64,000 bases of DNA from Zoogloea sp. 1C4 (GCF_009469605.1 NZ_SSXU01000012.1:1-64000), one strand, 5' to 3'; positions 7,623 through 17,027 are shown, counted from the stretch's first letter. Notes: generated by a model not told the origin, from the sequence alone. Numbers and translations are program-made.

Positions 7623-9899
7623 CTAGTTTCCGGGCTCCGGAGCAGGTGCGGGAGCTGGCGCGGGCTTGGGTGCCGGCGCGGCGGCCGGGGCTGCGGCAGG
7701 CGCCGGCGGTGAAGTGGGTGCTGGCGCAGGCGTGGGAGCCGCCGGGCGGGGCGCCGGCTTGACCACCGGCCGGGGCGCAGGCGGCGCGATCACCACCGGC
7801 TTCACCGGGGCCATCGGCGCCGCGCCCGGATCGAGCTGCCAGTCGGGCCGGGCGAGGGCGCCCCGGGCCCGCACGGGCACCGGCACGCCGCGCAGACCGC
7901 CGAGCAGGGGCGTGTCCACCGGCGCCACGGCCAGCAGGTTCAGCCGGACGAGGGCGTCGACGCGCGGGCCGGACAGATCGATGCTGCCGCCCCCCGTGAG
8001 CGCCAGCGTCGGGCTGCGGGCCTGCAGATCACTGCTGCGGGCGTGACCGCCGGCCACCTCGAACCCTGCCGTGAGCTCGCCCACCGGCGTGCTCTCGGTG
8101 TCCCGGTACGGTCGTCTGGCAGGCTGGCGCGCCTGGATCGGCCCGCGCCAGTCCTTCAGCGCGGCCGTGGCGTCGATGCCGCGCAGCACGCCGCCGCGCA
8201 GGCGCACGCGGGCTTGACCGGACAGGCCATGGCGCACGTCGGCCAGGGTCTGGCCGGCACCGCTCACGTCGATGAACAGGTTGAGCAGGCCGCTCGCCGG
8301 CTCCCGGCCGGTCGCGTCGCGGAGCAGCGGTGCCACATTGACGTTCTGCACGTAGCTGCGCCACTGGAGCTTGTTGCCCTCGGCCAGGCTGGCCGTGCCT
8401 TCCAGGGTGCCACCGTAGAGACTGCCGGTGTAGGCCGTCGCCGCGAGCTTGCCCCCGTGGAGCGCCAAGGGCAGGCGCAGGCGCTCGACGTGCACGCCGC
8501 CAAGTTTGAGGCTCGCGACCTTCAGCACCCCGTCCGCATCCAGCCCCGACAGGGCCGCGGCGTCGATGCGGGTAGTGCCGTCGATGGGGCCCAGATGGCG
8601 GTCGGCGTCGAAGCGGTCCACGTCCAGATCGAAGCCGATGCCTGGGGCCGAGAGCTTCGGCAGATTCCAGCTCCCCGTCAGATGGCTGTCGCCAAACCGC
8701 AGATTCAGCTTGCCACCGCCGTTGTCGCGCCCCAAATCAAACTTGCCGCCCAGCTGGGTGGCGATCTTGAGGGGCGCGGCGCCAGGCTTGGCAGCCGTCA
8801 GGCCCAGCTCGCCGGCCAGCGCCGGGATGTCCAGCACCCGCGCATCCGCCTGCCAGCTGGCCGCGCCACTGAGGCTGCCAGCCAACTGGCCCGCCGGGGT
8901 CTTCCAGTCGATGTCGGCGCTGAGCTTGTCCACCGCCAGCTGGTTGCCCTTGGCGGCGAGGCCGGCGATCCGGGCGCGGAGTTGGCCGCCGTAGGGCTTG
9001 CCGTCGATCCGCAGGGCGGCGTCGGCCGTAGCGGCCTCGGGGCCGGCAACGCCCAGCACCACCCGCGGTGCGGTGACGCGCAGTTCGGCCAGCCGCCCGT
9101 CGGATCTGTCCTTGCCCGCGAAGCTCAGGCCGCTCGCCTGGAGCGCGCCGTCCGCGGGAATCTGAAGTTCGGCGACCGCCAGATCCACATCGACCTCGGC
9201 CCGGTCAGCCAGCGCGCCGCGAACCGCCAGATGGGCGCTGCGCGCCTGATGGCCCGCGTCGCCGTCGAGCCGGTAGCCGGTCTGCAGCTCGATGCGCGCA
9301 TCGGCGAGGGGCGTGGCCTGAGTGAGCCGGGCCGAGAGTTCGAGCCGGCCATCGGCCTTGCGCCCGAGCCGGCTGGTGCCAAGGCGGATGTCCGACAGCG
9401 CGAAGTTGCGGCCAGTGGTCTCGTCGATCCAGTTGAGCACGCCGCCGGTCACCGCCAGCTTGTCCACGTCGAACTCCAGCGGCGCCTCGGCGGGCAGCGG
9501 GGTGAGGAGATCGGCCACCGACAGCTTGCCGTCCTTGCCCCGACGCAGGGCCAGCCGCAGCCCGTCCACCTCGACCCGATCCACCACCACGCGCTGGGCC
9601 AGCAGCGGCAGCAGGCGCAGCCCGATGGTGCCCTGCTCGATGCCGAGGAACTCGCCGTCGCCGTTGCGGCCGGAGAGCGACATGGCCGGCAGGCGCAGCT
9701 CGAGCCGCGGGAACATGGCGAGCTCCACCGCGCCGTCGAAGCGCAGGGTGCGCTGATGGCGTTGCTTGGTGAAGTGGCTCAGGTCGGTCGCCAGGCGGGC
9801 GCCGTCAAAGGTGGCGTAGAGATACAGCGCACCGGTGGCGACGGCCGTGCTGGCGCCACCGAGGGCGAAGGCCAGGTACTTGAGGTATTTGAAACGCAT
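7623..9899 (-). CDS. AsmA-family envelope protein, 758 aa
   Basis: The N-terminal transmembrane helix (YLAFALGGASTAVATGALYLYA) is followed by an AsmA domain (FPRLELRLPAMSLSGR, then VVVDRVEVDGLRLALRR) and a long beta-rich periplasmic body, then a C-terminal AsmA_2 region. The last ~70 residues are an Ala/Pro tail. AsmA/TamB/YhdP proteins are thought to bridge the periplasm and move lipids to the outer membrane. ATG 9899 was chosen because MRFKYLKYLAF directly leads into the membrane helix; GTG 9914 would add five residues. It starts 51 bases after the CHASE2 kinase stop, so it probably shares that operon. Confidence 0.85.
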   Translation of the reverse strand: MRFKYLKYLAFALGGASTAVATGALYLYATFDGARLATDLSHFTKQRHQRTLRFDGAVELAMFPRLELRLPAMSLSGRNGDGEFLGIEQGTIGLRLLPLLAQRVVVDRVEVDGLRLALRRGKDGKLSVADLLTPLPAEAPLEFDVDKLAVTGGVLNWIDETTGRNFALSDIRLGTSRLGRKADGRLELSARLTQATPLADARIELQTGYRLDGDAGHQARSAHLAVRGALADRAEVDVDLAVAELQIPADGALQASGLSFAGKDRSDGRLAELRVTAPRVVLGVAGPEAATADAALRIDGKPYGGQLRARIAGLAAKGNQLAVDKLSADIDWKTPAGQLAGSLSGAASWQADARVLDIPALAGELGLTAAKPGAAPLKIATQLGGKFDLGRDNGGGKLNLRFGDSHLTGSWNLPKLSAPGIGFDLDVDRFDADRHLGPIDGTTRIDAAALSGLDADGVLKVASLKLGGVHVERLRLPLALHGGKLAATAYTGSLYGGTLEGTASLAEGNKLQWRSYVQNVNVAPLLRDATGREPASGLLNLFIDVSGAGQTLADVRHGLSGQARVRLRGGVLRGIDATAALKDWRGPIQARQPARRPYRDTESTPVGELTAGFEVAGGHARSSDLQARSPTLALTGGGSIDLSGPRVDALVRLNLLAVAPVDTPLLGGLRGVPVPVRARGALARPDWQLDPGAAPMAPVKPVVIAPPAPRPVVKPAPRPAAPTPAPAPTSPPAPAAAPAAAPAPKPAPAPAPAPEPGN

Positions 9900-9950
9900 T
9901 TCCGGAGAAATCACGACTCCCGTGGCCTCGATCTTACCCCAGGCCTGCGC

Positions 9951-12284
9951 TCAGCCCGTAATGAGCGGTGCGGAGCTGCGCAGCGGCAGGCGCAGCTCGA
10001 AGGTGCTGCCCTTGCCGAGCTCGCTCTCGACGTTCACCGAGCCACCGTGGCGCTCGGCCACGGTCTTCACGATGAGCAGGCCGAGGCCGACCCCGGTGGG
10101 CTTGTCGCGCCCTTCCTCGACGATGCGCGAGAAGCGCTTGAAGAGCCGCGGCAGGGCGTCCGCCGCCATGCCTTCACCCTGGTCGCTGACGCGGATCACC
10201 CAGTCTGGCCCCTCGGCCGACAGGCGCACCGACACCGTGCTGTTGGCGGCGCCGTACTTGATGGCGTTGGTGAGCAGGTTGATGACCGCGCGGCGCAGCA
10301 GCGAGAAGTCGCCGCGCACGATGGCTTCCTCGGTCTCGGCGTCGCGGGTATCGACGTCGACGCGGATGCCCCGCGCGTGGGCCTGGGGCCACACTTCGTC
10401 GGCGGCCGAATCCACCAGACCGGCGAGGTCCAGCTCCACGAAGTCCTTCGGATCGGAACCCTCGGCGCGCACCAGGCGGAACAGGCCGTCGGCCAGATCG
10501 AGCGCCGAGCGGGCGTAGCGGTCGATGCGCGGGATCTGGGCGCCCCAGTCGGTCTTCTCGCCCTGGTGGCCGTCGATCAGGGTGAGGATGGAGGCCAGCG
10601 GCGCCCGCAGGTCGTGGGACAGGAAGTGCATGGTGTCCTCGCGGCTGCGCTGGGCTTCGTGCATCGCGGTGACGTCGGCGAGGCCAATCACCCGCCCGGG
10701 CCGGCCGCTGGATTCGGTGACCAGATCGGCCACCGACACCAGCAGGTAGCGCTTCTTGTCGGGGGTCAGCTCGAACTGGCGGATGCCCGAGAAGCCGGAC
10801 AGGTCGGGCAGGCCATCGCGCATCGGCACATACACCGGCCACGGCAGCTCGCGCAGGGCGGCCAGCAGGGCATCGCTGCGGAAGGCGCGCAGCAGGTAGC
10901 GGGCGCGTTCGTTGTGGAGGATCACCCGGTCGAGCTGGTCGATCACCACCACGCCGATGGGCAGGTGCTCGAGGGTGTCGGCGATGAAGCGGCGCACGTC
11001 CCGCTGGTGCTGGGCCACCTGACGGACGATGCGGATGCGCTGCTCCAGCGGATCGGCAGCCGCGGTGCCGGAATCGTCGGGCAGCAGGCCAAGGGGCGAG
11101 CCTTCGCGCTCGAGGGCGATCAGCTCGGCGTCCAGGTAGCGCTGGGCCGCTTCGAGGCGTCGCCAGCTCCACAGCGGATAGGCCAGCATGCAGCCGAGCA
11201 CCGCCGACGCCGGCCCGAACCACCAGCCGCCCACCGTCACCCCCAGCGCCGCCAGCAGCAGCGCAGCAGCGGCGAGGACGAAGGAGGTCATCAGGCCGAT
11301 GCGGGCGTCGGCGTAGAGCAGCACCAGCATCAGCCCGCCCACCATCAGGCCGGCCACCAGCCCGGCGACCCACGCCGGCAGCGGGGTGATGACGCCGTTG
11401 CCGCGCAGGGCGTCGAAGACGTTGGCCTGGAACTCGATGCCCGGCATCGAGCGGGACAGGCCGGAGGTGGGTGTCGGCACCGCCTCGGCCATGCCGGCCG
11501 CGGTGGCGCCCACCAGCAGCAGCTTGCCGCGCAAGGCCGCGGCGGGCACTTCGCCGCTCAGCACCGCCCGGTAGGAATAATGGATGTAGCTGCCCGGCGA
11601 ACCGGAGAAGCGGATGCGCAGCCAGCCGGCGCGTTGCCATTGCTGGGCGTCGGCGCCCTCGCGGGGGGCCGGTTGCGAATACCGGCCGCGCACCGCCGGA
11701 TCGACAACCCGCAGCAGCGACAGGGCCAGCTGGGGATGGCGCGCCGTGCCGAAACCTTCCCACAGGTAGACGCTACGGGCGATGCCGTCAGGGTCGAACT
11801 CGAGCTGGTCGTGGCCGAGGGCGGCAGCGGCCTCGGCGAACATCGGCAGCGGCAGCACCTCGCCGCTCAGCACCGAGCCGGTGGTGGCCTGGCTGAGGGG
11901 CAGCACCACCCGGCCAAAACTGCGCATGGCCCGGGCGAGGGCCTCGTCGGCGCCCGGGTCGTCACGGCTCGGCGCATCCAGCAGCACGTCGAACATCATC
12001 GCCGAGGCGCCGACTTCCCGCGCCCGGTCGATCAGCGCGGCGTGCACGCGACGCGACCACGGCCAGCGGCCCAGACTGGCCAGGCTGGCGTCGTCGATGG
12101 AGATGATCACCACCTCGTCGCTCGGCGGCGACACCCAGCTGGTGAGCACGCCGTCGTAGATCGTCTGGTCGATGCGCCACAGCCAGCCCTCCACCGCCGA
12201 CGCCACGGCCAGCGTCACGCACAGAAGGGTGACCGCAACCCACTCGACGTTGGGGCGGCGCAGGGATCCGCCGACGTTTCTCAC
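9951..12284 (-). CDS. CHASE2-PAS sensor histidine kinase, 777 aa
   Basis: Begins with GTG 12284, whose bases overlap the stop of the FecR-type gene (GTGA), so translation is coupled. One membrane helix precedes an extracytoplasmic CHASE2 domain (DEVVIISIDDASLASLGRWPWSR to about residue 320). Three helices (about 330-420), a PAS-like domain, a HisKA domain with His near residue 556 (FLSHDLRAPLASI) and an HATPase domain (NAIKYG, DQGEGM, GVGLGL) follow. All catalytic motifs are intact. CHASE2 kinases often sit next to FecR-type proteins, as here. The cognate regulator is not adjacent; the OmpR-type gene at 14546 is a possible partner but separated by mscL. Confidence 0.9.
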   Translation of the reverse strand: MRNVGGSLRRPNVEWVAVTLLCVTLAVASAVEGWLWRIDQTIYDGVLTSWVSPPSDEVVIISIDDASLASLGRWPWSRRVHAALIDRAREVGASAMMFDVLLDAPSRDDPGADEALARAMRSFGRVVLPLSQATTGSVLSGEVLPLPMFAEAAAALGHDQLEFDPDGIARSVYLWEGFGTARHPQLALSLLRVVDPAVRGRYSQPAPREGADAQQWQRAGWLRIRFSGSPGSYIHYSYRAVLSGEVPAAALRGKLLLVGATAAGMAEAVPTPTSGLSRSMPGIEFQANVFDALRGNGVITPLPAWVAGLVAGLMVGGLMLVLLYADARIGLMTSFVLAAAALLLAALGVTVGGWWFGPASAVLGCMLAYPLWSWRRLEAAQRYLDAELIALEREGSPLGLLPDDSGTAAADPLEQRIRIVRQVAQHQRDVRRFIADTLEHLPIGVVVIDQLDRVILHNERARYLLRAFRSDALLAALRELPWPVYVPMRDGLPDLSGFSGIRQFELTPDKKRYLLVSVADLVTESSGRPGRVIGLADVTAMHEAQRSREDTMHFLSHDLRAPLASILTLIDGHQGEKTDWGAQIPRIDRYARSALDLADGLFRLVRAEGSDPKDFVELDLAGLVDSAADEVWPQAHARGIRVDVDTRDAETEEAIVRGDFSLLRRAVINLLTNAIKYGAANSTVSVRLSAEGPDWVIRVSDQGEGMAADALPRLFKRFSRIVEEGRDKPTGVGLGLLIVKTVAERHGGSVNVESELGKGSTFELRLPLRSSAPLITG

Positions 12285-13858
12285 GGGTTGGAAACGGCGG
12301 GCGACGAGAGGGACCACCAGGGCAGCAGGTAGAAGGTCAGGAGCGTCTGGACACCCGACCACGGGCTGGTCGTGCCATCCGGATGGGTGCTGCGCAGACG
12401 CAGGTAATAGGTGCCCGAGGCAGGCGCCGCGACGGTGAAGGCCGCCTCGCCGATGCGCTGATCGGCAATCAGGTCGGTAAAGCCGGCATCCCGCGCCAGC
12501 TGCACGTCGTAGATCTGGCTGTCGCCAGCGGGCCAGGCAAAGCGCAGGCGCTGGTTGTAGGCGGTCAGGCTGACCGGGCCGGGCGCCGCCCGGACGATGA
12601 ACGCGTGAGGCTCGCCCCACGGGCCCTGATGGCCGTCGGCGGCGACGCTGGCCACCCGCCAGTCGTAACGGCCCGGCGCGAGCTGCGGAGCCAGTTCGAG
12701 GCCGTCCACGTCGCGCTCGAGCAGCGGCGTGGCGAAGCGGCCGTCGGTGGCAAGCTGGACGCGATAACGCGCTGCGTCGCCCTCGGCCCGCCAGGCGAGC
12801 CGGCCGTCGGTCGCGGCCAGCACGGCCGGGGCGAGGGGGCGGGCACGGACTTCAAACGTCCGGGACGCGTCGAGGCCTTCGAGGCCGGCATCGTCGATCG
12901 CCCGCACGCGCAGCCAGTAGGTGCCGTCGGGCAGGCCACTGAAGCGGGCCTGGGGCGTAGCAAACACGCCATCCATCACCACGTCGGCAAAGGCCTGGTC
13001 GCGGGCGACCTGGGCCCGGTAGCCGGTGGCCTTGTCCACGGGCGCGAAGGGCAGGCTCAGGGCAACCTGCTCGAACCGGGCGGGGACGCTGTCGAGCGCC
13101 GGCGCGGGCAGCAGCGGGCGAACCGGCGGCGGCGCCTGGCCGGCCTTGGCGACGAGGCCGAAGCCCGTCGGCAGGGCCTTCGGCGCGCCGCTGCCGGCGG
13201 GGTTGAACTGCACCTCACCGCCGGTGACTTCAGCCTGGGCGGCGTGGGCGTCGGGGTTGGCGCCGACGCGGAACTCGGTGCCGCGAACGGCGACGGAGCC
13301 GGTCGGCGTGCGGATCTGGTAACGGGCGGCCGGCCCGCGCTGGGCCTCGACGCGGGTTTCGACGCGCCCGCGTTCAAGGAAGACTTCGGCGCTCTGGCCG
13401 CTGAAACCCGGCACGCCGTGCAGCTTGTCGAGGCGCGCGGCGCTCTGGGGCTGGACGGTCAGGCGGGATTCGTCGGGCATCGCGATGGTCACGAAGGCGC
13501 CCACGCCAGTGCGCAGGAAGGCGCCGGCAGGCACCTTGGCGTCAAGCCCGAGGGCCCGACCGTCCGTCGTCACATCGCCCTGCAGGGCGATCACCCGGGC
13601 CATCTTCGGTTCGATCCGCATCCACGCTTCGGGAATCCGCAGCTTGGCGCCCACCGGCACCCGCAGGGAATCGAGCACGCGATTGTGGAGCTGGAGGTTC
13701 TTCCAGCCAAACGGCGCAGCCAGGAACTGTCGCTCCAGACCGATGAGCGTATCGCCCGATCGCGTGGTGTAGATGAGTTCCCGATCGGCGGCGAGGGCGC
13801 CGCAGGATGCCAGGGCACCCACGGCAAGGCCCAGAAAACGTAGAGGATGACAAACCAC
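12281..13858 (-). CDS. FecR/LysM secreted protein with fibronectin-like repeats, 525 aa
   Basis: A signal peptide (FLGLAVGALASCGALA) leads to a LysM-like module (YTTRSGDTLIGLERQF, ending VPVGAKLRIP). A FecR domain follows (LQGDVTTDGRALG, then VTIAMPDESRLTVQPQS, then TPTGSVAVRGTEFRV). Three to four beta-sandwich repeats with Y.R.Q.A.D..F..... patterns make up the rest. It is predicted periplasmic. GTG 13858 was chosen because it places the signal peptide at the N-terminus; the frame is open to a TTG at 13921. Its stop overlaps the CHASE2 kinase start, suggesting it delivers or senses the envelope signal for that kinase, which is inference from linkage. Confidence 0.8.
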   Translation of the reverse strand: MVCHPLRFLGLAVGALASCGALAADRELIYTTRSGDTLIGLERQFLAAPFGWKNLQLHNRVLDSLRVPVGAKLRIPEAWMRIEPKMARVIALQGDVTTDGRALGLDAKVPAGAFLRTGVGAFVTIAMPDESRLTVQPQSAARLDKLHGVPGFSGQSAEVFLERGRVETRVEAQRGPAARYQIRTPTGSVAVRGTEFRVGANPDAHAAQAEVTGGEVQFNPAGSGAPKALPTGFGLVAKAGQAPPPVRPLLPAPALDSVPARFEQVALSLPFAPVDKATGYRAQVARDQAFADVVMDGVFATPQARFSGLPDGTYWLRVRAIDDAGLEGLDASRTFEVRARPLAPAVLAATDGRLAWRAEGDAARYRVQLATDGRFATPLLERDVDGLELAPQLAPGRYDWRVASVAADGHQGPWGEPHAFIVRAAPGPVSLTAYNQRLRFAWPAGDSQIYDVQLARDAGFTDLIADQRIGEAAFTVAAPASGTYYLRLRSTHPDGTTSPWSGVQTLLTFYLLPWWSLSSPAVSNP

Positions 13859-14082
13859 GGACGGTGTCTTTCGGTCGAGTTTGGCTCGATATATTAGTTG
13901 GCGGGCAACGGCAGGGTGCAAAACTTCGCAAACTCGTCCTGAACTGTGTCACGCCGTGCTAAAGACACGAGCTTAAGGGGCAATCGGCCTTTTAAGATGG
14001 AAAAGGATGCCTTGACCCTTATGGCAAGGTACCGGTTTCTCAAGCCAATAATCTGGATTATCAATCGATACAAGGGGTAGTT

Positions 14083-14502
14083 ATGAGCTTTCTTCAGGAA
14101 TTCAAAGAATTTGCAATGAAAGGCAATGTGGTCGACCTCGCCGTCGGTGTGATCATCGGTGGGGCCTTCCAGAAAATCGTCGATTCCCTCGTCAAGGACA
14201 TGCTGATGCCGATCATCGGCAAGCTGCTGGGTGGCGTCGACTTCAAGCACCTTTACATCAACCTGGGTGACAAGACCTTCGAAACCATGGAAGCCGCCGA
14301 AAAGGCCGGCGCCCCGCTGTTCAAGTACGGCGTGTTCGTCAACTCCATCATCGACTTCATGATCGTGGCGATGGCCATCTTCGTGGCCATCAAGGCGATG
14401 AACAAGCTCAAGCGTGAAGAGCCCGCTCCGGTCGAAGAAGCCCCGGCCGAACCGGAAGACGTGAAGCTGCTGCGGGAAATCCGTGACGCGCTGAAGAAGT
14501 AA
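14083..14502 (+). CDS. mscL: Large-conductance mechanosensitive channel MscL, 139 aa
   Basis: A classic MscL: N-terminal amphipathic helix ([23 protein letters not shown]), pore helix TM1 with [23 protein letters not shown]2 ([21 protein letters not shown]) and a charged C-terminal bundle ending [11 protein letters not shown]. Length is normal. The channel opens at near-lytic membrane tension and dumps small solutes during osmotic downshock. A weak ribosome site (AAGGGG) precedes the ATG. The gene is alone and ends at a strong hairpin. Confidence 0.97.
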   Translation: MSFLQEFKEFAMKGNVVDLAVGVIIGGAFQKIVDSLVKDMLMPIIGKLLGGVDFKHLYINLGDKTFETMEAAEKAGAPLFKYGVFVNSIIDFMIVAMAIFVAIKAMNKLKREEPAPVEEAPAEPEDVKLLREIRDALKK

Positions 14503-14515
14503 GCGCGCGGAAAAC

Positions 14516-14537
14516 GGGGTTCCCGGACGGGAACCCC
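14516..14537. terminator. Bidirectional hairpin between mscL and the OmpR-type gene
   Basis: GGGGTTCCC (14516-14524) and GGGAACCCC (14529-14537) form a perfect 9-bp stem with a GGAC loop, preceded by AAAA. It lies between converging genes and can serve both. Confidence 0.85.
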
Positions 14538-14545
14538 GGAAAACA

Positions 14546-15274
14546 TCAGGCCGGCGAAAGCACTGCCGTGCCAAGAGAAGGCGACTCGGACGGGTCGATG
14601 CGCTCCAGCCGGTAACCGAAGTTATAGGTCGGAGTCAGACGGAAGCCGTTTTCCGGACGCAGGTTGAGCTTGCTGCGGACACGGCTGATGTGGGTATCGA
14701 CCGTCCGGGTCGCCAGGTCGGGGTTACGGCCCCAGACGGCTTCCAGCAGGTGACCACGGGACAGCAGACGGCCCAGGTTGCGGAACAGGAAGGCCGCCAG
14801 CTCGAACTCCTTGTCGGTCATCTCGACGGGCACCCCATCGACCGTCAGCATCTTGCGGGCCAGGTCGAAGTTGTACGGCGCCACCACCAGACTCTGGTTA
14901 TTGGTGCGCGGCTGCGAGCGGCGCATCACCGCCTCGATCCGCGACAGCAGCTCGATCCGGCGCGGTGGCTTGATCAGATAATCGTCGGCCCCGGCGCTGA
15001 AGGCATTGGCGATATCCTCCTCCGCATCGCGGGAGGTGATGAAGATCGCCGGCGTATCGTTGCCGCGCTCCACGCGCAGCCAGCGCAGCACCTGCTCGCC
15101 GGTGAGATCGGGCAGCACCCAGTCCACCAGGAACAGGTCAAAACTTTCACGGCTCGCTACGCGCATCAATTCGCGAGCCAATCCGAAACCATGCACATCG
15201 TGCCCGGCTTCCCTCAGCCAGCCCGTCAGGACTTCCATCTGGGCCGGATCATCTTCGAGAATAGCGAATCGCAC
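14546..15274 (-). CDS. OmpR/PhoB-family response regulator, 242 aa
   Basis: An N-terminal receiver with acidic pair (LEDDPAQ), phosphoacceptor Asp51 (LFLVDWVLPDLTG), switch residue in IFITSRD and Lys in DDYLIKPPRR. A winged-helix DNA-binding domain follows (EFELAAFLFRNLGRLLSRGHLLEAVWG, then TRTVDTHISRVRSKL). The architecture is complete. There is no adjacent kinase; the CHASE2 kinase about 2.3 kb away on the same strand is one candidate partner, but nothing in the sequence proves it. Confidence 0.92.
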   Translation of the reverse strand: MRFAILEDDPAQMEVLTGWLREAGHDVHGFGLARELMRVASRESFDLFLVDWVLPDLTGEQVLRWLRVERGNDTPAIFITSRDAEEDIANAFSAGADDYLIKPPRRIELLSRIEAVMRRSQPRTNNQSLVVAPYNFDLARKMLTVDGVPVEMTDKEFELAAFLFRNLGRLLSRGHLLEAVWGRNPDLATRTVDTHISRVRSKLNLRPENGFRLTPTYNFGYRLERIDPSESPSLGTAVLSPA

Positions 15275-15360
15275 GCTGGTCTACCTTTTTCGAGAAATTA
15301 AGCACGCCCACCCACAACCACGCGCCAGACTCCTTTGGCAGCAATTCACGCGAACGGAGT

Positions 15361-16002
15361 TCATGCGTAGTCACCCACATAAGGATTGCTTTCGCGCTCC
15401 TCGCCAAAATCCGACATCGGACCGTGACCGGGAATGAAAGCCACATCCTTGCCCAACGGCCAGAGCTTGTGACGGATGGAATTCACGAGCGTGGCATGAT
15501 TTCCACGGGGGAAATCGGTACGGCCGATGGAACCGGCAAAAAGCACATCACCCACCACCGCCAGGCGTGCAGCGGTGCTGAAGAAGACGACGTGCCCGGG
15601 TGTATGACCCGGACAATGCAGCACATCCAGGGTTTCCTCGCCAATGCTGACGGTGTCACCATCGACCAGCCAGCGGTCGGGCGTGAAGGCCTCGACCTGC
15701 GGAAAGCCGAACATCTTGCTCTGCTGGGGCAGGGCGTCGATCCAGAAGCTGTCTTCACGCTCCGGACCTTCGATCGGCACATTGAGGCGACGGGCCAGCT
15801 CGGCCGTCCCGCCAGCATGATCGATATGGCCGTGGGTAAGAAGAATCTTCTCCACCGTCAGGCCGAGCGCTCCAATGGCTTCCGTGATGCGGTCCACATC
15901 ACCCCCCGGATCCACCACCGCCGCGCGGCGCGAAGCATCACACCACAGCAGCGAGCAATTCTGTTCAAACGGAGTGACGGGGACGATCTTGTATCGAAGC
16001 AT
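15361..16002 (-). CDS. MBL-fold hydrolase, glyoxalase II-like, 213 aa
   Basis: The metallo-beta-lactamase signature THGHIDH (residues 56-62) is intact. Further metal ligands are in GHTPGH and in the GDVLFAGSIGRTDFP segment, and PGHGP lies near the C-terminus. This is the YcbL-like glyoxalase II type: a dinuclear metal enzyme that hydrolyses thioesters such as S-lactoylglutathione. Length (213 aa) fits the short YcbL group rather than classical GloB. Substrate remains inferred. Confidence 0.88.
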   Translation of the reverse strand: MLRYKIVPVTPFEQNCSLLWCDASRRAAVVDPGGDVDRITEAIGALGLTVEKILLTHGHIDHAGGTAELARRLNVPIEGPEREDSFWIDALPQQSKMFGFPQVEAFTPDRWLVDGDTVSIGEETLDVLHCPGHTPGHVVFFSTAARLAVVGDVLFAGSIGRTDFPRGNHATLVNSIRHKLWPLGKDVAFIPGHGPMSDFGEERESNPYVGDYA

Positions 16003-16199
16003 GTTTATTTTCTGGAATCGGAAAGGAGACGAAAGGACGTATGACTACGTATCTGAATCCACCGTTCGGTCCCGGCTTTCTGGATGTCCTGCATGCTTCA
16101 AAGTTTATCATGCACCAAATCGGCGACCATTCACGTTCTCGCCTCCCCGACCCAGAATGAGCGCACCTGACACGCTTGTTTTCATTCAAGGACGATTTG

Positions 16200-16325
16200 A
16201 TGGAATGCAAATGTCAGAAAGCCTTGCGCGGATACAACGGCGAAATACATTTGGCAAAACCGGGGAAATGCTTGCCAACAAAGGCGATCCCGGATTTCAT
16301 TCCACGAAGCAAATTGCACCCTTAA
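16200..16325 (+). CDS. Possible 41-aa small protein with CxC motif
   Basis: ATG 16200 is preceded by AAGGA eight bases upstream and opens a 41-codon frame ending in TAA. The product begins MECKCQKALRGYNGEIHLAK and has cysteines at 3, 5 and 24. Codon use is less GC-biased than neighbouring genes. It resembles no family I know. The ribosome site and the otherwise empty interval are the only support; chance is quite possible. Confidence 0.25.
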   Translation: MECKCQKALRGYNGEIHLAKPGKCLPTKAIPDFIPRSKLHP

Positions 16326-16349
16326 TTGACAGGGAAATATGCGCGATGA

Positions 16350-16378
16350 AAAGGCGGGCTCCCGGCGCCGCCCCGGGA
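16350..16378 (-). terminator. Rho-independent terminator of the DUF-like coiled-coil gene
   Basis: Read on the minus strand, a TCCCGG/CCGGGA hairpin (16360-16378, 7-base loop) is followed by GCCCGCC and then TTTT. It begins 16 bases after the stop at 16395. Confidence 0.7.
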
Positions 16379-16394
16379 AGGGAGGAAAAATGTT

Positions 16395-17027
16395 TCAGCG
16401 GGGCGGCGGAGTGCTGCCGCGGGGATCGGTCAGCGCGATGTAACGGATGCGGTCCTGCTCGTAGCGCGTGCGGATCGCCTCGACCTCGCGCTTCTTCGCT
16501 TCGATCACCGACCCCTGGGCGGCCAGCTCGCTGTCGGACTCGCGCAGGGCCGCCGCGAGGGGCGACGGCATCGGGCGCCTGGCGTAGAACTCGGCCTCGC
16601 GGTTGAGGCTTTCACGCTTCTTGAGCAACTGGGCCTGCCGCGCCTCGGCACGCTTGAGCTCCTGGTCGACGCCTTCCAGTGCGCGGTCGCGGCGGGTTTC
16701 GATGTCGGCCACGCTGGAGTAGGTCTCGAGCAACGACTGGTTGCGTCGCTGCTCGGCGCGCAGCCGGGCCTGCTCCAGGCGCCGGGCGCGGTCTTCGGCC
16801 TCGCGGCGGGCGAGCTGTTCGGGCGTCAGGGGCGGCTCGACGAGACGCCGCACCGTGCCCTGGGGGCTCATCTCGCGGTAGCCCTTGCCGTAGCACTGCA
16901 TCGGCAGCACGTCGCCGCACACCTGGTGGCCGTTGTCCATGCAGCAGAACACCGTCCCCTTCGTGGGCGTCTGCGCCCACGCGGGCAGCGCGGTCCAGAG
17001 GGCGAGGAGAAGGGCGCGTCGAACCAT
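16395..17027 (-). CDS. Secreted coiled-coil protein with N-terminal cysteines, 210 aa
   Basis: The signal peptide (MVRRALLLALWTALPAWAQ) is followed by a short Cys-containing module (VFCCMDNGHQVCGDVLPMQCYGKGYRE). A long Arg/Glu/Ala-rich coiled coil runs to the end. The N-terminal module resembles the DUF4124-like segments found at the start of many betaproteobacterial periplasmic proteins. ATG 17027 lies just after the pyrE stop (4-base gap), so it is the second gene of a pyrE operon. Function unknown; the location is probably periplasmic. Confidence 0.75.
   Translation of the reverse strand: MVRRALLLALWTALPAWAQTPTKGTVFCCMDNGHQVCGDVLPMQCYGKGYREMSPQGTVRRLVEPPLTPEQLARREAEDRARRLEQARLRAEQRRNQSLLETYSSVADIETRRDRALEGVDQELKRAEARQAQLLKKRESLNREAEFYARRPMPSPLAAALRESDSELAAQGSVIEAKKREVEAIRTRYEQDRIRYIALTDPRGSTPPPR

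Larger units (their letters stand above)
16003..16394. other. 392-bp low-GC intergenic region
   Basis: This stretch is visibly lower in GC than the surrounding genes. It holds the promoter region of the MBL gene, one possible short reading frame (16200-16325) and, at the right end, a rho-independent terminator for the minus-strand gene beyond it. I see no tRNA or known RNA fold in it. Confidence 0.6.

Noticed and set aside
8043-12332. A 1,429-codon plus frame across the AsmA and CHASE2 genes
   Set aside because: No domain can be read in it and it is antisense to two well-supported genes.
15965-16210. An 81-codon minus frame overlapping the MBL gene start
   Set aside because: No ribosome site at a sensible distance, odd composition, and it overlaps the promoter and start of a real gene.
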